A DNA stretch of 64,000 nucleotides from Cyclobacterium roseum (lineage in GTDB: Bacteria > Bacteroidota > Bacteroidia > Cytophagales > Cyclobacteriaceae), in contig NZ_WNKF01000021.1 of the NCBI RefSeq assembly GCF_010119225.1, positions 24,301 through 88,300 of the forward strand, in the 5' to 3' direction. The translations under genes were made by a program, and so were the position numbers. This document shows, piece by piece, positions 25,811 to 33,796 of the stretch (positions within the stretch are counted from its first letter, which is position 1; every line of letters begins with the position of its first letter). Below the pieces are notes generated by a model. That model did no database searches, was not told where the DNA came from, and worked only from the letters and a program-made list of their open reading frames with translations.

Positions 25811-26940
25811 GTCCGCTGTAGTATTTCCTGGTAGTTGGCCAATGTGGTGGCGGCACCCTTTTTATAATCAAATAGAGCAGGTCTTTCCTTCCCTTTTTCT
25901 ATTAATTTTTCCCGGATGCCTTCATTTTTCAGAAGTTGTTCGATGCCCTGCCGGATACTCTCCGGATCAAAAGGGTCAATGAGCAGGGCGGCATTACCAG
26001 CCACCTCGGGCATGGAAGAGGTGTTGGAAGTGATCACCGGACAGCCGCATGCCATGGCTTCCAGGATCGGTAGCCCAAAGCTTTCACGAAGAGAAGGATA
26101 AAGGAACAGCAGGGCCTGGCTATAAATGGCTGAGAGGTCTTCATTGGGAATGTACCCGGTCAGGTGGATTTTAGAAAGTAGCTGAGGAGCTCCGATATCG
26201 GAAAGCATGGATCGAAGCACTTCCTCTCCGATGTCAGGCATGACCAAATCGGGAAACGACTCGGCTGACGACTCCAAAAGTGCCAGGCTTTTCAATACCC
26301 CTTTTAGGTTCTTTTTAGGATCGGTATTTCCTAAAAAAAGCATGAAGGTTTTCGGTAGTGCATACGTTTCCCGAACCTCCTGCTGCCTGGCAAGACTTTG
26401 GGGCTTAAAATGGCTGGCAACACCGTTGTAGACAACTGCTACCGCCGAGGAATCCAATCCGAAATGCTGGGTAATTCTATCCTGTTCGTACGCCGATACC
26501 GTAAAAATTCCGGCCGCTTTTTTCACCACGGCCGGTACATTCCACCGGCGGTAAATGTTGCCCATTCGTTGGTACCAGCTGCCCTCTTTCAGGTTTATTT
26601 TTTCCAGGTAGATGATATCATGAAGGGTTATGACGAGTTTTGTTTGGCAAAATACGGGAGCCGTATTACTGGTGCAATGCAGTAGATCAAGTTCGTATTT
26701 TTTTACTGCCCGGGCCAAATGATATTGTTCCCAGATGGGGTAGGGAGAAGCGGGAAGCGGGATAATGGTGAAATTATCAGTCGGCTGAATTGGAGATGAA
26801 TCTTCTGTTTCATTGACAAAGATGAAATACTGGTTTTCGGTATCCATTTCCTGCAAATTGCGAATCAGTGCAACGGCCACCATATCCATGCCGTGCCTTT
26901 TTCTACGAAAAATTCGTTGTGCCTCAATGCCTATCCTCAT
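25807..26940 (-). CDS. Glycosyltransferase family 4
   Basis: A 377-residue cytosolic GT4 retaining glycosyltransferase. The N-terminus MRIGIEAQRIFRRKRHGMD and DLLHCTSNTAPVF are typical of the mannosyl- or rhamnosyl-transferase-like subgroup. In the donor domain, FMLFLGNTDPKKNLKGVL (about 200-217) and the EX7E-type motif RESFGLPILEAMACGCPVI (about 285-303) are intact. The protein between about 225 and 240 looks slightly short relative to the usual LVIAGPKGW stretch, which may affect donor choice. It overlaps GT2 by 17 bases upstream and the flippase by 4 bases downstream. The exact sugar is unknown. Confidence 0.88.
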   Translation of the reverse strand: MRIGIEAQRIFRRKRHGMDMVAVALIRNLQEMDTENQYFIFVNETEDSSPIQPTDNFTIIPLPASPYPIWEQYHLARAVKKYELDLLHCTSNTAPVFCQTKLVITLHDIIYLEKINLKEGSWYQRMGNIYRRWNVPAVVKKAAGIFTVSAYEQDRITQHFGLDSSAVAVVYNGVASHFKPQSLARQQEVRETYALPKTFMLFLGNTDPKKNLKGVLKSLALLESSAESFPDLVMPDIGEEVLRSMLSDIGAPQLLSKIHLTGYIPNEDLSAIYSQALLFLYPSLRESFGLPILEAMACGCPVITSNTSSMPEVAGNAALLIDPFDPESIRQGIEQLLKNEGIREKLIEKGKERPALFDYKKGAATTLANYQEILQRT

Positions 26941-27847
26941 GCTGAATTAAATTTAGGTTTTCATTAATATTTTGCATAAATAAGCCGTCTGCAAAGCCCT
27001 TGACATAGGTTTTAGCATGGGCCCATTCTGACTGCAGCAGATACATAAAAAGATTTTTGGGCAAGGCGATGCCCAGATAATAGGCAGCTGTAAAAAAGAA
27101 TAAAGGCCAGGGGACATTTCTGCGCAAAAATAGCCAGCGATTTCGGCTCATGTAGTAGGTTTTCAACAAGGAGTTTTTCCCCACACTCATGGACTCTTTA
27201 TGTAAAATATACGTCTGGGGCTCGTACCAGAGGGTATAGCCCGCATCCTTGATTCGCTCGCAATAATCCATTTCTTCGTAATAGAGAAAATACAATTCGG
27301 CCATCATACCGATCTTCCGCACCACCGATTTGGGAATAAACATGGCGGCTCCATGAGCCAACTGTGTGATTTCCGCTTTTTGATATTGTCCCCGATCTTT
27401 TTCCTGATACCCTTTTCCTTTGCCTCTTCCTGTAATCGGATTGATGGCTGAAAATCCGGCAAATTGAATGGTGTCAGGTTCGTCGTAGTACAAGATTTTT
27501 GGACAAACCAGCCCGATAGTTGGGTCTGAAAGGGTGCGCTCAAGCAGTACATCCAGAATGTTTTCGGCAACCTCGGTATCGTTATTGACAAGGAAAAAAT
27601 AATCGCCGCTGGCCACCTCCATTCCCCGGTTGTTGCCCCCCGCAAACCCCTCGTTTACCGGGTTTCGGACCAGGATGGTGTTTGGGTACCGGTCAAGAAT
27701 CGCTGTCGGGTCTTCCTTTGAGGCATTGTCTACCACAATGATTTCTAGCCGGGGATAGGTGACCTTCTGAAACGAGGCCAGAAAATCAAGGGTATGTGTC
27801 AAACCATTATAATTAATGGTAATGACAGAGATCAGCGGTTTATCCAT
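26924..27847 (-). CDS. Glycosyltransferase family 2
   Basis: A 307-residue GT2 inverting enzyme of the rhamnosyltransferase-like kind. The fold starts ISVITINYNGLTHTLDFL (about 6-23). IIVVDNASKED and NEGFAGGNNRGMEVASGDYFFLVNNDTEV (about 64-92) hold the nucleotide- and metal-binding residues, with NND as the DXD equivalent, and FLYYEEMDYCERIKDAGY is the acceptor/base region. A hydrophobic stretch near residues 249-268 may attach it to the membrane. It overlaps the polymerase gene by 8 bases upstream and GT4 by 17 bases downstream. Function in exopolysaccharide repeat assembly is inferred from context. Confidence 0.88.
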   Translation of the reverse strand: MDKPLISVITINYNGLTHTLDFLASFQKVTYPRLEIIVVDNASKEDPTAILDRYPNTILVRNPVNEGFAGGNNRGMEVASGDYFFLVNNDTEVAENILDVLLERTLSDPTIGLVCPKILYYDEPDTIQFAGFSAINPITGRGKGKGYQEKDRGQYQKAEITQLAHGAAMFIPKSVVRKIGMMAELYFLYYEEMDYCERIKDAGYTLWYEPQTYILHKESMSVGKNSLLKTYYMSRNRWLFLRRNVPWPLFFFTAAYYLGIALPKNLFMYLLQSEWAHAKTYVKGFADGLFMQNINENLNLIQHEDRH

Positions 27848-29267
27848 TTTTATCCGATTTTGTTATGTTGTTTTCCAGTTGGGGAGAAAGATAAAAGTAG
27901 GCCCAGGACATGTACAGGATGATTCCCGTGGGCATTTGCCCCAATAGTGGATTCCCTATGGAAGCGGCAGCAATTCCGGCGTACCCAGCGAGCAGGGCAA
28001 GTAATTTCTGCCTTAATTGGGGACTCTTTACTTTCCAAATCCGAAAGAGTGCCATGATCCCAATAAACGCCAGTATGGAGACATGCAGGTAAAGCCCAAC
28101 AATCCCCAATTCCGCCCAGATTTTAATAAACCAGCTGTCGTTGGGTGTCTCTGCCAGGAAAGTACCGGGACTAAAGCGTTGCCCCCAAAAACCAGAGGTG
28201 CCGACACCTCCCCCAAATGGCCTGTTTTTCAGGTATTCGGAAAACTTCGCTTTGTTGGACAGCCGAACATTAAGCGAAGCGTCGTTGGGGTCCAATGCAG
28301 AGCGCAATCTTCGTATCTGATAATTTTCGTTCCCGATGCTGGTAAACTTTAGAAAGATAAACACCATGGCCAGTGCCGCTAATCCCATGGCCATGAGCTT
28401 AAAGTTTTTCGATGCAAAGAGGTAGGCCAGGGTTCCCGCTACCGGCACCATCAAGGCTCCTCTGGTTCCGCTCATAATCATCATGTAGAAAAACAGCAAG
28501 GCGCACCCTCCGAAAAAGATCCGGTACCTTGTCCGGAAAGGCCCCAATGCCAATACCAGTGCAATCATCCCGGAATGGGCGATTCCCGCCCCAAATTGGC
28601 CCGCATCCGAAAAAAAGCTGAAAACCCGCAGGTTGCCAAATAAGACATGGGTGGACCTGGATCCCTGGTCCAGCCATCGGTTTTCGGCAAAGTCTAATCC
28701 AATGTAATATTGCCTTAGCCCCCAGAATGAAGCCAGGATGGAAAACAGAATGATGATTTTAAGCAACCGGTCCAGGTCTTTTTGGGTATTCGCGTAGAGT
28801 AGGGTGAGGGGCACGGTCAGCAACATGTAAAGGGCCGTTCCCCGGACGGCATACACCCAGGCGGTAACGCTTCTGGCCTCGGGGTTGAAAATTTCGGCCA
28901 CATTGTATCCCATCCAAATGAGGGTTACGGCCATCAGTGGGTTTTTCAGATAGGAGAAATCCGTCTTAACGCGGGTATGAAAAACAGCACTGATAAGCAC
29001 GGCTGCGAGCGCAAAGTCTACGGTTAATCCCAGCGGCAGACTAGGTACATACCTACTCGCCCCTATGGACACAAAGGCAAAAACCAGGGCGGTGTACAAG
29101 CAATGGGCAGGGTGGCCCATCATGAAGATGCCAAGACCCACTCCCAAGGGAATAGCAAATAAAGTTCCTATTCCGAAAATCCCGGTCTGAACCACCCACA
29201 GGCTGACCAGCAGGGATAAGACCAGTACTGTCAGCGGAAAGGTTAGTTGAATTCGGGATAAATCCAT
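27840..29267 (-). CDS. O-antigen ligase/polymerase-like membrane protein (Wzy-type)
   Basis: A 475-residue inner-membrane protein with about 11-12 hydrophobic segments and a long periplasmic loop (about 325-375, including NVRLSNKAKFSEYLKNRPFGGGVGTSG), which is the Wzy_C/O-antigen ligase pattern. In this locus it is the likely polymerase that joins repeat units flipped by Wzx, since a Wzc-like co-polymerase lies 3 bases upstream. Ligase activity on another acceptor cannot be excluded. Its last bases overlap the GT2 gene by 8. Confidence 0.82.
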   Translation of the reverse strand: MDLSRIQLTFPLTVLVLSLLVSLWVVQTGIFGIGTLFAIPLGVGLGIFMMGHPAHCLYTALVFAFVSIGASRYVPSLPLGLTVDFALAAVLISAVFHTRVKTDFSYLKNPLMAVTLIWMGYNVAEIFNPEARSVTAWVYAVRGTALYMLLTVPLTLLYANTQKDLDRLLKIIILFSILASFWGLRQYYIGLDFAENRWLDQGSRSTHVLFGNLRVFSFFSDAGQFGAGIAHSGMIALVLALGPFRTRYRIFFGGCALLFFYMMIMSGTRGALMVPVAGTLAYLFASKNFKLMAMGLAALAMVFIFLKFTSIGNENYQIRRLRSALDPNDASLNVRLSNKAKFSEYLKNRPFGGGVGTSGFWGQRFSPGTFLAETPNDSWFIKIWAELGIVGLYLHVSILAFIGIMALFRIWKVKSPQLRQKLLALLAGYAGIAAASIGNPLLGQMPTGIILYMSWAYFYLSPQLENNITKSDKNG

Positions 29268-29270
29268 AGG

Positions 29271-31409
29271 TCAGGATAAGATTTTTTTAATTTTTGAGCG
29301 TAGGAAGGACCTTTTTCGGGGGATCTCTCCATTGACATCCTCTAGTTCATCGTCTTTCAACTTATTTAGCCAGATCACATGCGGGATTTCTATCATTTCT
29401 TTTAGACTTTCGTGAAAGCGACTATCGGATGAATTCCAGTTACGTTCGGCATCTAACACCATCACCAATACATTTGCCTGATTAATAAGGGAGTAATTTA
29501 AGGGCAGCTCTTCAATATTGGGAAGCTCCCATAGGATAAATTCCTTTTCCGTTTGGGCGATTCGTTCTTCCCAATAGGTATCTTTCCGGTCGTAAATGAC
29601 TGTTTCGTGGTGGTAGGAGAGGCTTTCACAGGAAATTTGAGACGCATCTCCAGGGCTTCCCCAATAGACCGACTTTCTGTTTTGGTCGGTTAGTTCCTCC
29701 ACCAATTTCTGGATTAGAAAGGTTTTACCCTCTCCTTGCTTTAAACTATAAAACAGAATAAGTTTTTTCCCCTGTTGGGGTAGGTATTTTCCAATGTTGT
29801 TGTAAAACTGCTTCTGCAACCGGTTGTATAAGATGTCCTTTTTTACGGCCTTGCTCAGGACTTTTTCATCGATCCATGCCCCGGAAACCTTTAATCCGGT
29901 CACTTTCTCTGCCTGTGGAGCAGATTTGATGGTTCGGTCCAGGAAGAAAGATAAGATTACCAGAGAAAACCCCATGAAACCAGTGGCCAGGCTGCCTCCC
30001 AGGATAAACAACATGCGCTTGGAAGGAAGGGGTGTTTTTGGATAATAGGGTTCATCGATCAGTTTTTGAGAAGAAGACATCTCCAGGTCGTATTTCTGCA
30101 AATAAGCCATGTTTAGTCCGTGAAGGATGGAGAGGTACTGTTCTTCATTGACACTTACCTCCCGCTCCAATTTCTTTAATTCTGCACCTAGTGGCGCAAA
30201 TTCTTCAATTTTTCCGGATAGGTAGGCCTTTCTATTTTGCATTACATCCAGCGATTGTTTCTGCTGTTCAAATAGTATTTTTAGCCCTAACCACTCTTCT
30301 AACAAGGTCTCTCGTTGGATTCCCTGAAGGGAGTTGCTATTTCGGAATAGTTCTGTGGAGGCTTCCTCGATCTGGGATTTTAGATTTGTTATTTCAGCCG
30401 TTAACCTTTCTATTTTAGCAGCCGAGCCGTTCTGAGCACGTAAGCCCTGGATTTCCATATCCCGGACAACAATTTCATCTTGCAGGGAGGAAATGGTTTG
30501 AATAATTACCTGCCTTTTGTCAAAATTCTGGAACATCTCCTGTATTTCATCCAAATTGGAGCGGGTGCCGGAGAGCAGGCGTTTCGACCTTTCCTCGTCT
30601 TGTTCGTGTTCTAGTTTGGCAATATCCAGGTATTTCCCTTGCTCGTAGTAGTTTAGTATCCGGTTCTGAGTCATGAAGACCTTCAAATTACCTTCGGCCT
30701 CCCGCAATTTGTCCTGAGCTTTGGTAAGCTGATTTTGAAAGTAGGCAATGGAGTTGGTGTTTTCCATTTCTTTCATCCCCGAATACCGTTCCATAAAAGC
30801 TTCTGAAACAAGTCTTAATGTATGGAAACAAATACCCGGGTCATTTGTCCGATAGGAAATTTCCATCATATCGGAGGAGGATTTTCTTCCTACATACAAC
30901 CTTTCCAGTACTTTTCTAATGGAATAGTGCTCGTGCTCCCGAAGGAGGTATTCGATTGGTGAGCCGGGGGTGTTTTGGTAATGTTCCTTTACCCGAACGA
31001 GGGTTTGTTCCAGGTTGCCGGGGACCGCTAGTTCTTCCCACAGCTCCGGGTGAATGTGTTGCTGCAGGTTTCGATAGGAATCTTCTTGAATAATGCTGGG
31101 GACAACTTCAGGAAGCGACAGGTGCATGGCCAGCAGGCGGAGTACGGCATCCTCTATGGTTTCCCTTGATTTGACCAGCAAGGTAAGGTTATCAAATAGG
31201 TTATTGGAGGTGTAAAAATCCATGCGTACCACGCCGCCGTCGGTAGCACCACGGTTGGTATTGGGATTGGTGAAAATGATGGTTTTGCTTTCGTATTCGC
31301 GCGGCATGTTTTGAGTAAGGAAAAACACAGCCAGTCCTACCAAAATTGGCGGAATCAGGATCCGGAATTTGTTTCTCCAGAGAAGACGAATCAGGTGTTT
31401 AATACTCAT
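29271..31409 (-). CDS. Wzz/Wzc-like polysaccharide co-polymerase with incomplete kinase domain
   Basis: A 712-residue inner-membrane protein controlling chain length and export. The N-terminal membrane segment (about 16-34) begins the Wzz domain. A long periplasmic part has extended coiled-coil (about 225-430), and the second membrane segment lies at about 465-487. The cytosolic C-terminus has a P-loop, SLKQGEGKTFLIQKL (Lys about 557), but where tyrosine kinases have a Walker A' Asp-rich strand it reads SVYWGSPGD, and the tail (KRSFLRSKIKKILS) has no tyrosine cluster. ATP binding is possible, but tyrosine autokinase activity is doubtful. It follows the TolC-like gene with a 1-base overlap and precedes the polymerase by 3 bases. 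Confidence 0.85.
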   Translation of the reverse strand: MSIKHLIRLLWRNKFRILIPPILVGLAVFFLTQNMPREYESKTIIFTNPNTNRGATDGGVVRMDFYTSNNLFDNLTLLVKSRETIEDAVLRLLAMHLSLPEVVPSIIQEDSYRNLQQHIHPELWEELAVPGNLEQTLVRVKEHYQNTPGSPIEYLLREHEHYSIRKVLERLYVGRKSSSDMMEISYRTNDPGICFHTLRLVSEAFMERYSGMKEMENTNSIAYFQNQLTKAQDKLREAEGNLKVFMTQNRILNYYEQGKYLDIAKLEHEQDEERSKRLLSGTRSNLDEIQEMFQNFDKRQVIIQTISSLQDEIVVRDMEIQGLRAQNGSAAKIERLTAEITNLKSQIEEASTELFRNSNSLQGIQRETLLEEWLGLKILFEQQKQSLDVMQNRKAYLSGKIEEFAPLGAELKKLEREVSVNEEQYLSILHGLNMAYLQKYDLEMSSSQKLIDEPYYPKTPLPSKRMLFILGGSLATGFMGFSLVILSFFLDRTIKSAPQAEKVTGLKVSGAWIDEKVLSKAVKKDILYNRLQKQFYNNIGKYLPQQGKKLILFYSLKQGEGKTFLIQKLVEELTDQNRKSVYWGSPGDASQISCESLSYHHETVIYDRKDTYWEERIAQTEKEFILWELPNIEELPLNYSLINQANVLVMVLDAERNWNSSDSRFHESLKEMIEIPHVIWLNKLKDDELEDVNGEIPRKRSFLRSKIKKILS

Positions 31410-32176
31410 TAATTGCGAATTAGTTGACCCAGCGGGACACCGATTAATAATTCCAGTTTTTGAACCGCCACAAAAAAACTACTTTTGGCATTTTCGTACT
31501 CCGATTGGGCGATGGTATGAATCTCCGCATTACGCATGTAACTGGTGGCATCCAGGTTACCCAGATTAAATTCCATTTCCATCTGCAACACGTTCGTTCT
31601 TGCTTTTTCCTGCATTTGAGCGCGAATGTTCATTAATCGCTGAGCCAGTAGCAAGTCATTATATTGTTCAATGACCTGTTCCGATATCACCAGCTCCATT
31701 TCCCGGGTTTTGTGAAAGGTCGCTTCCAATTCATTTCGTTGCAGCCTGATTCGATCACCCCGATTCACTATTTCAGCTAATGGAATGCTTAAATTGACAC
31801 CGGTCCGGTATCCATTGGCAATATTGGAAAGATCAGCACCCTGCGTCCCCGTGGTGACGATGGCCTGATTGCCATAGCCGTAATCCACATAGCCCCTCAA
31901 TAAATTTGCCCAGGATTTTTTTGCCAGTTTGAGTCTCGATTCGGCAGAACCGACAAGGGCTTCGTTGAGTTGGACGGTGGGATGTTGCCCAATAGCCAGG
32001 TCGATGAGGCTATCCAGCGCAGGTAATTGATTTTCAATGGGAATATTCAAATCCAATTCTCCCAATACCTCTCCATCCTGTTGAGCCAGTACGGATCCAC
32101 CTATCGTAAAAAATCCTAAAAAGTAAATCAGGCCCAGGTTTATGCACCTAAAAGGTTTTTTTACCATGAATTTCAT
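31409..32176 (-). CDS. Half-length TolC-family outer-membrane protein
   Basis: TolC-like outer-membrane protein of only 255 residues, about half the usual 430-490. A signal peptide ends at SVLAQ (about residue 32). What remains fits one of the two structural repeats of TolC: an N-terminal helix (LIDLAIGQHPTVQLNEALVGSAESRLKLAKKSW, about 57-89), a strand region (GYVDYGYGNQ, GYRTGVNLSIPL), and a second helical pair (about 150-245) ending ELLIGVPLGQL. The frame is intact with a stop overlapping the next start by 1 base, so it is not an obvious truncation. First gene of the exopolysaccharide operon. As no Wza-like exporter is present, it may form the outer-membrane channel as a higher oligomer (inference). 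Confidence 0.8.
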   Translation of the reverse strand: MKFMVKKPFRCINLGLIYFLGFFTIGGSVLAQQDGEVLGELDLNIPIENQLPALDSLIDLAIGQHPTVQLNEALVGSAESRLKLAKKSWANLLRGYVDYGYGNQAIVTTGTQGADLSNIANGYRTGVNLSIPLAEIVNRGDRIRLQRNELEATFHKTREMELVISEQVIEQYNDLLLAQRLMNIRAQMQEKARTNVLQMEMEFNLGNLDATSYMRNAEIHTIAQSEYENAKSSFFVAVQKLELLIGVPLGQLIRN

Positions 32177-32194
32177 TTATTTATATATTAATTA

Positions 32195-32202
32195 CAAAAA
32201 TA
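32195..32202 (-). promoter_or_regulatory. Putative -7 element of the exopolysaccharide operon
   Basis: Minus-strand TATTTTTG matches TAnnTTTG, 18 bases before the ATG of the TolC-like gene at 32176. A -33 TTTG is not evident. Confidence 0.35.
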
Positions 32203-32329
32203 AGTTTATGTAAAATATTTTACTGTTTTTGCCTTATTTTTAAAATAAAAGTACTAAAAATTTTAATTTATCCTTTTTTTTTGAATTTAAATTTTCACCC
32301 TATATATTCATTAATTATTTAAAAGATAC

Positions 32330-32986
32330 ATGATTCAGCAAAAATTAGCGGATAGGTTACAGGGAAAAAGCCATGCGCTTTTTGGACGGGAAGCGCGCAC
32401 GCCAGGTGAAAAAATTCGTCTTTACCTGTCTTTTTTCAGGGAAGTTTTCCAAGGTATAATCCGTTTACTAAATGCAAAAATCAGACTCAGAAAATGTGAG
32501 CAGGTGGGCAGATTGGTAACCGTAAGAGGAAATCTCCGAGTAGAAGGTGATGGGGCCATACGAATTGGAGATCGGTGTAAACTTTGGTCGCATATGGGTA
32601 CCACGCAATTGTATGCCGATCGGGGAGCTTTGTTGGAAATTGGGGAGGACACCTTTATCAATACGGCCTGTATCTTGTCGGCAAGCCAGCACATATCCAT
32701 TGGAAAAAACTGTCAGGTAGCCAATCAGGTTATCATTATGGATGGGGACTTCCATGGGGTAGCGAATCGGGATGAAAAAGGAAAATCCGGTGCTATTTTT
32801 ATAGAGGACGATGCCTGGCTCGCCACCCGGTGCATGGTGCTAAAGGGAGTTCGGATTGGCAAAGGGGCCACCGTGGCAGCGGGAGCCGTCGTAACGAAAG
32901 ACGTAGCTCCCTATACCTTGGTGGGAGGTGTGCCTGCCCGATTAATCAGAAAATTACCGGAACCGGAGTCTGTTTATACCACATGA
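32330..32986 (+). CDS. Hexapeptide-repeat acyltransferase
   Basis: Left-handed beta-helix O-acetyltransferase-like protein (218 residues) that likely acetylates an exopolysaccharide sugar. After an N-terminal helical part, hexapeptide turns run from about residue 68 (LRVEGDGAIRIGDRCKL) to 200. The catalytic-type His lies in IIMDGDFHGV (about 137-146), and the family C-terminal signature reads IGKGATVAAGAVVTKDVAPYTLVGGVPARLI (about 180-210). It is divergent from the operon with 153 AT-rich bases between. Acceptor unknown; serine- and maltose-acetyltransferase-like families share these motifs. Confidence 0.88.
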   Translation: MIQQKLADRLQGKSHALFGREARTPGEKIRLYLSFFREVFQGIIRLLNAKIRLRKCEQVGRLVTVRGNLRVEGDGAIRIGDRCKLWSHMGTTQLYADRGALLEIGEDTFINTACILSASQHISIGKNCQVANQVIIMDGDFHGVANRDEKGKSGAIFIEDDAWLATRCMVLKGVRIGKGATVAAGAVVTKDVAPYTLVGGVPARLIRKLPEPESVYTT

Positions 32987-33037
32987 TCTGGAGGATTCAA
33001 TAATGAGAATGAATATAGTTAACTTGATGATAGGGAA

Positions 33038-33736
33038 ATGAATCGTTGTGTAATCATAGATGATGATGCGGCCAGCATTGAAGTGCTTTCGCATTACATA
33101 TCAAAAACAAAATCGCTGGAATTGCTGGCGAAATTTACAGATGCCATCGACGGGTTGAACTTTTTGATCGAAAATAAAGGCACCATCGATTTAATTTTCC
33201 TGGACATTGAGATGCCTGAGATGAATGGTTTTGAGATATTGAAACACAGCCAGTACGATGGATCCCTGATCGTCATTTCTGCAAATCATGAAAATGCGAT
33301 TTCCGCTTTTGAGACCAATGCTTGTTTTTATTTACCCAAACCCTTTTCTTATCCCCAATTTCTGAAAGGAATAGAAAAATGCAAAGAAGCCGAGGTAAAA
33401 ATCGATCCGAGTTCCTATTCTAAGGATTTTATTTTTGTAAAGGACGATCGGTTATACAAAAAAATCCTCTTTTCAGAAATCAGTTATTGTGAGGGAAAAG
33501 GAGATTACATCAGTTTAAAATGCAAGGCCCAAACATTCACCATTAAGTCAACCATCTCTAACTTTCTGGAAAAATTGGCTTCCAACTCGGAATTTGTTCA
33601 GGTGCACCGCTCCTACGTGATCAATTTACATTACCTGACTGATTTCGACAGTGACACCGCAGTCGTGGATGGAAAAATCATTCCTATCGGCGCGAAGTAT
33701 AAAGATCAATTGAAGAAAAGTGTAAATTTTTTGTGA
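33038..33736 (+). CDS. LytTR-type response regulator
   Basis: A 232-residue two-domain regulator. The receiver has CVIIDDDAAS (4-13), the acceptor Asp in LIFLDIEMPEMNG (about residue 53) and the lysine in FYLPKPFS. The LytTR DNA-binding domain (about 130-230) shows IFVKDDRLYKKILFSEISYCEGKGDY and VQVHRSYVINL. It would bind DNA and regulate nearby exopolysaccharide genes. It is convergent with the hybrid kinase, which has its own receivers, so partnership is uncertain; LytTR regulators normally pair with LytS/HisKA_7-type kinases that are absent here. Confidence 0.9.
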   Translation: MNRCVIIDDDAASIEVLSHYISKTKSLELLAKFTDAIDGLNFLIENKGTIDLIFLDIEMPEMNGFEILKHSQYDGSLIVISANHENAISAFETNACFYLPKPFSYPQFLKGIEKCKEAEVKIDPSSYSKDFIFVKDDRLYKKILFSEISYCEGKGDYISLKCKAQTFTIKSTISNFLEKLASNSEFVQVHRSYVINLHYLTDFDSDTAVVDGKIIPIGAKYKDQLKKSVNFL

Positions 33737-33777
33737 CAGGAATTTACGGTTTGTGATGGGAATCTGTTCGTGACATG

Positions 33778-33795
33778 CCGGTAGGTTTTTACCGG
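33778..33795. terminator. Weak hairpin between LytTR regulator and hybrid kinase
   Basis: CCGGTA (33778-33783) and TACCGG (33790-33795) form a 6-bp stem with a T-rich loop between two convergent genes. No clear T-run follows, so terminator function is uncertain. Confidence 0.35.
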
Positions 33796-33796
33796 G

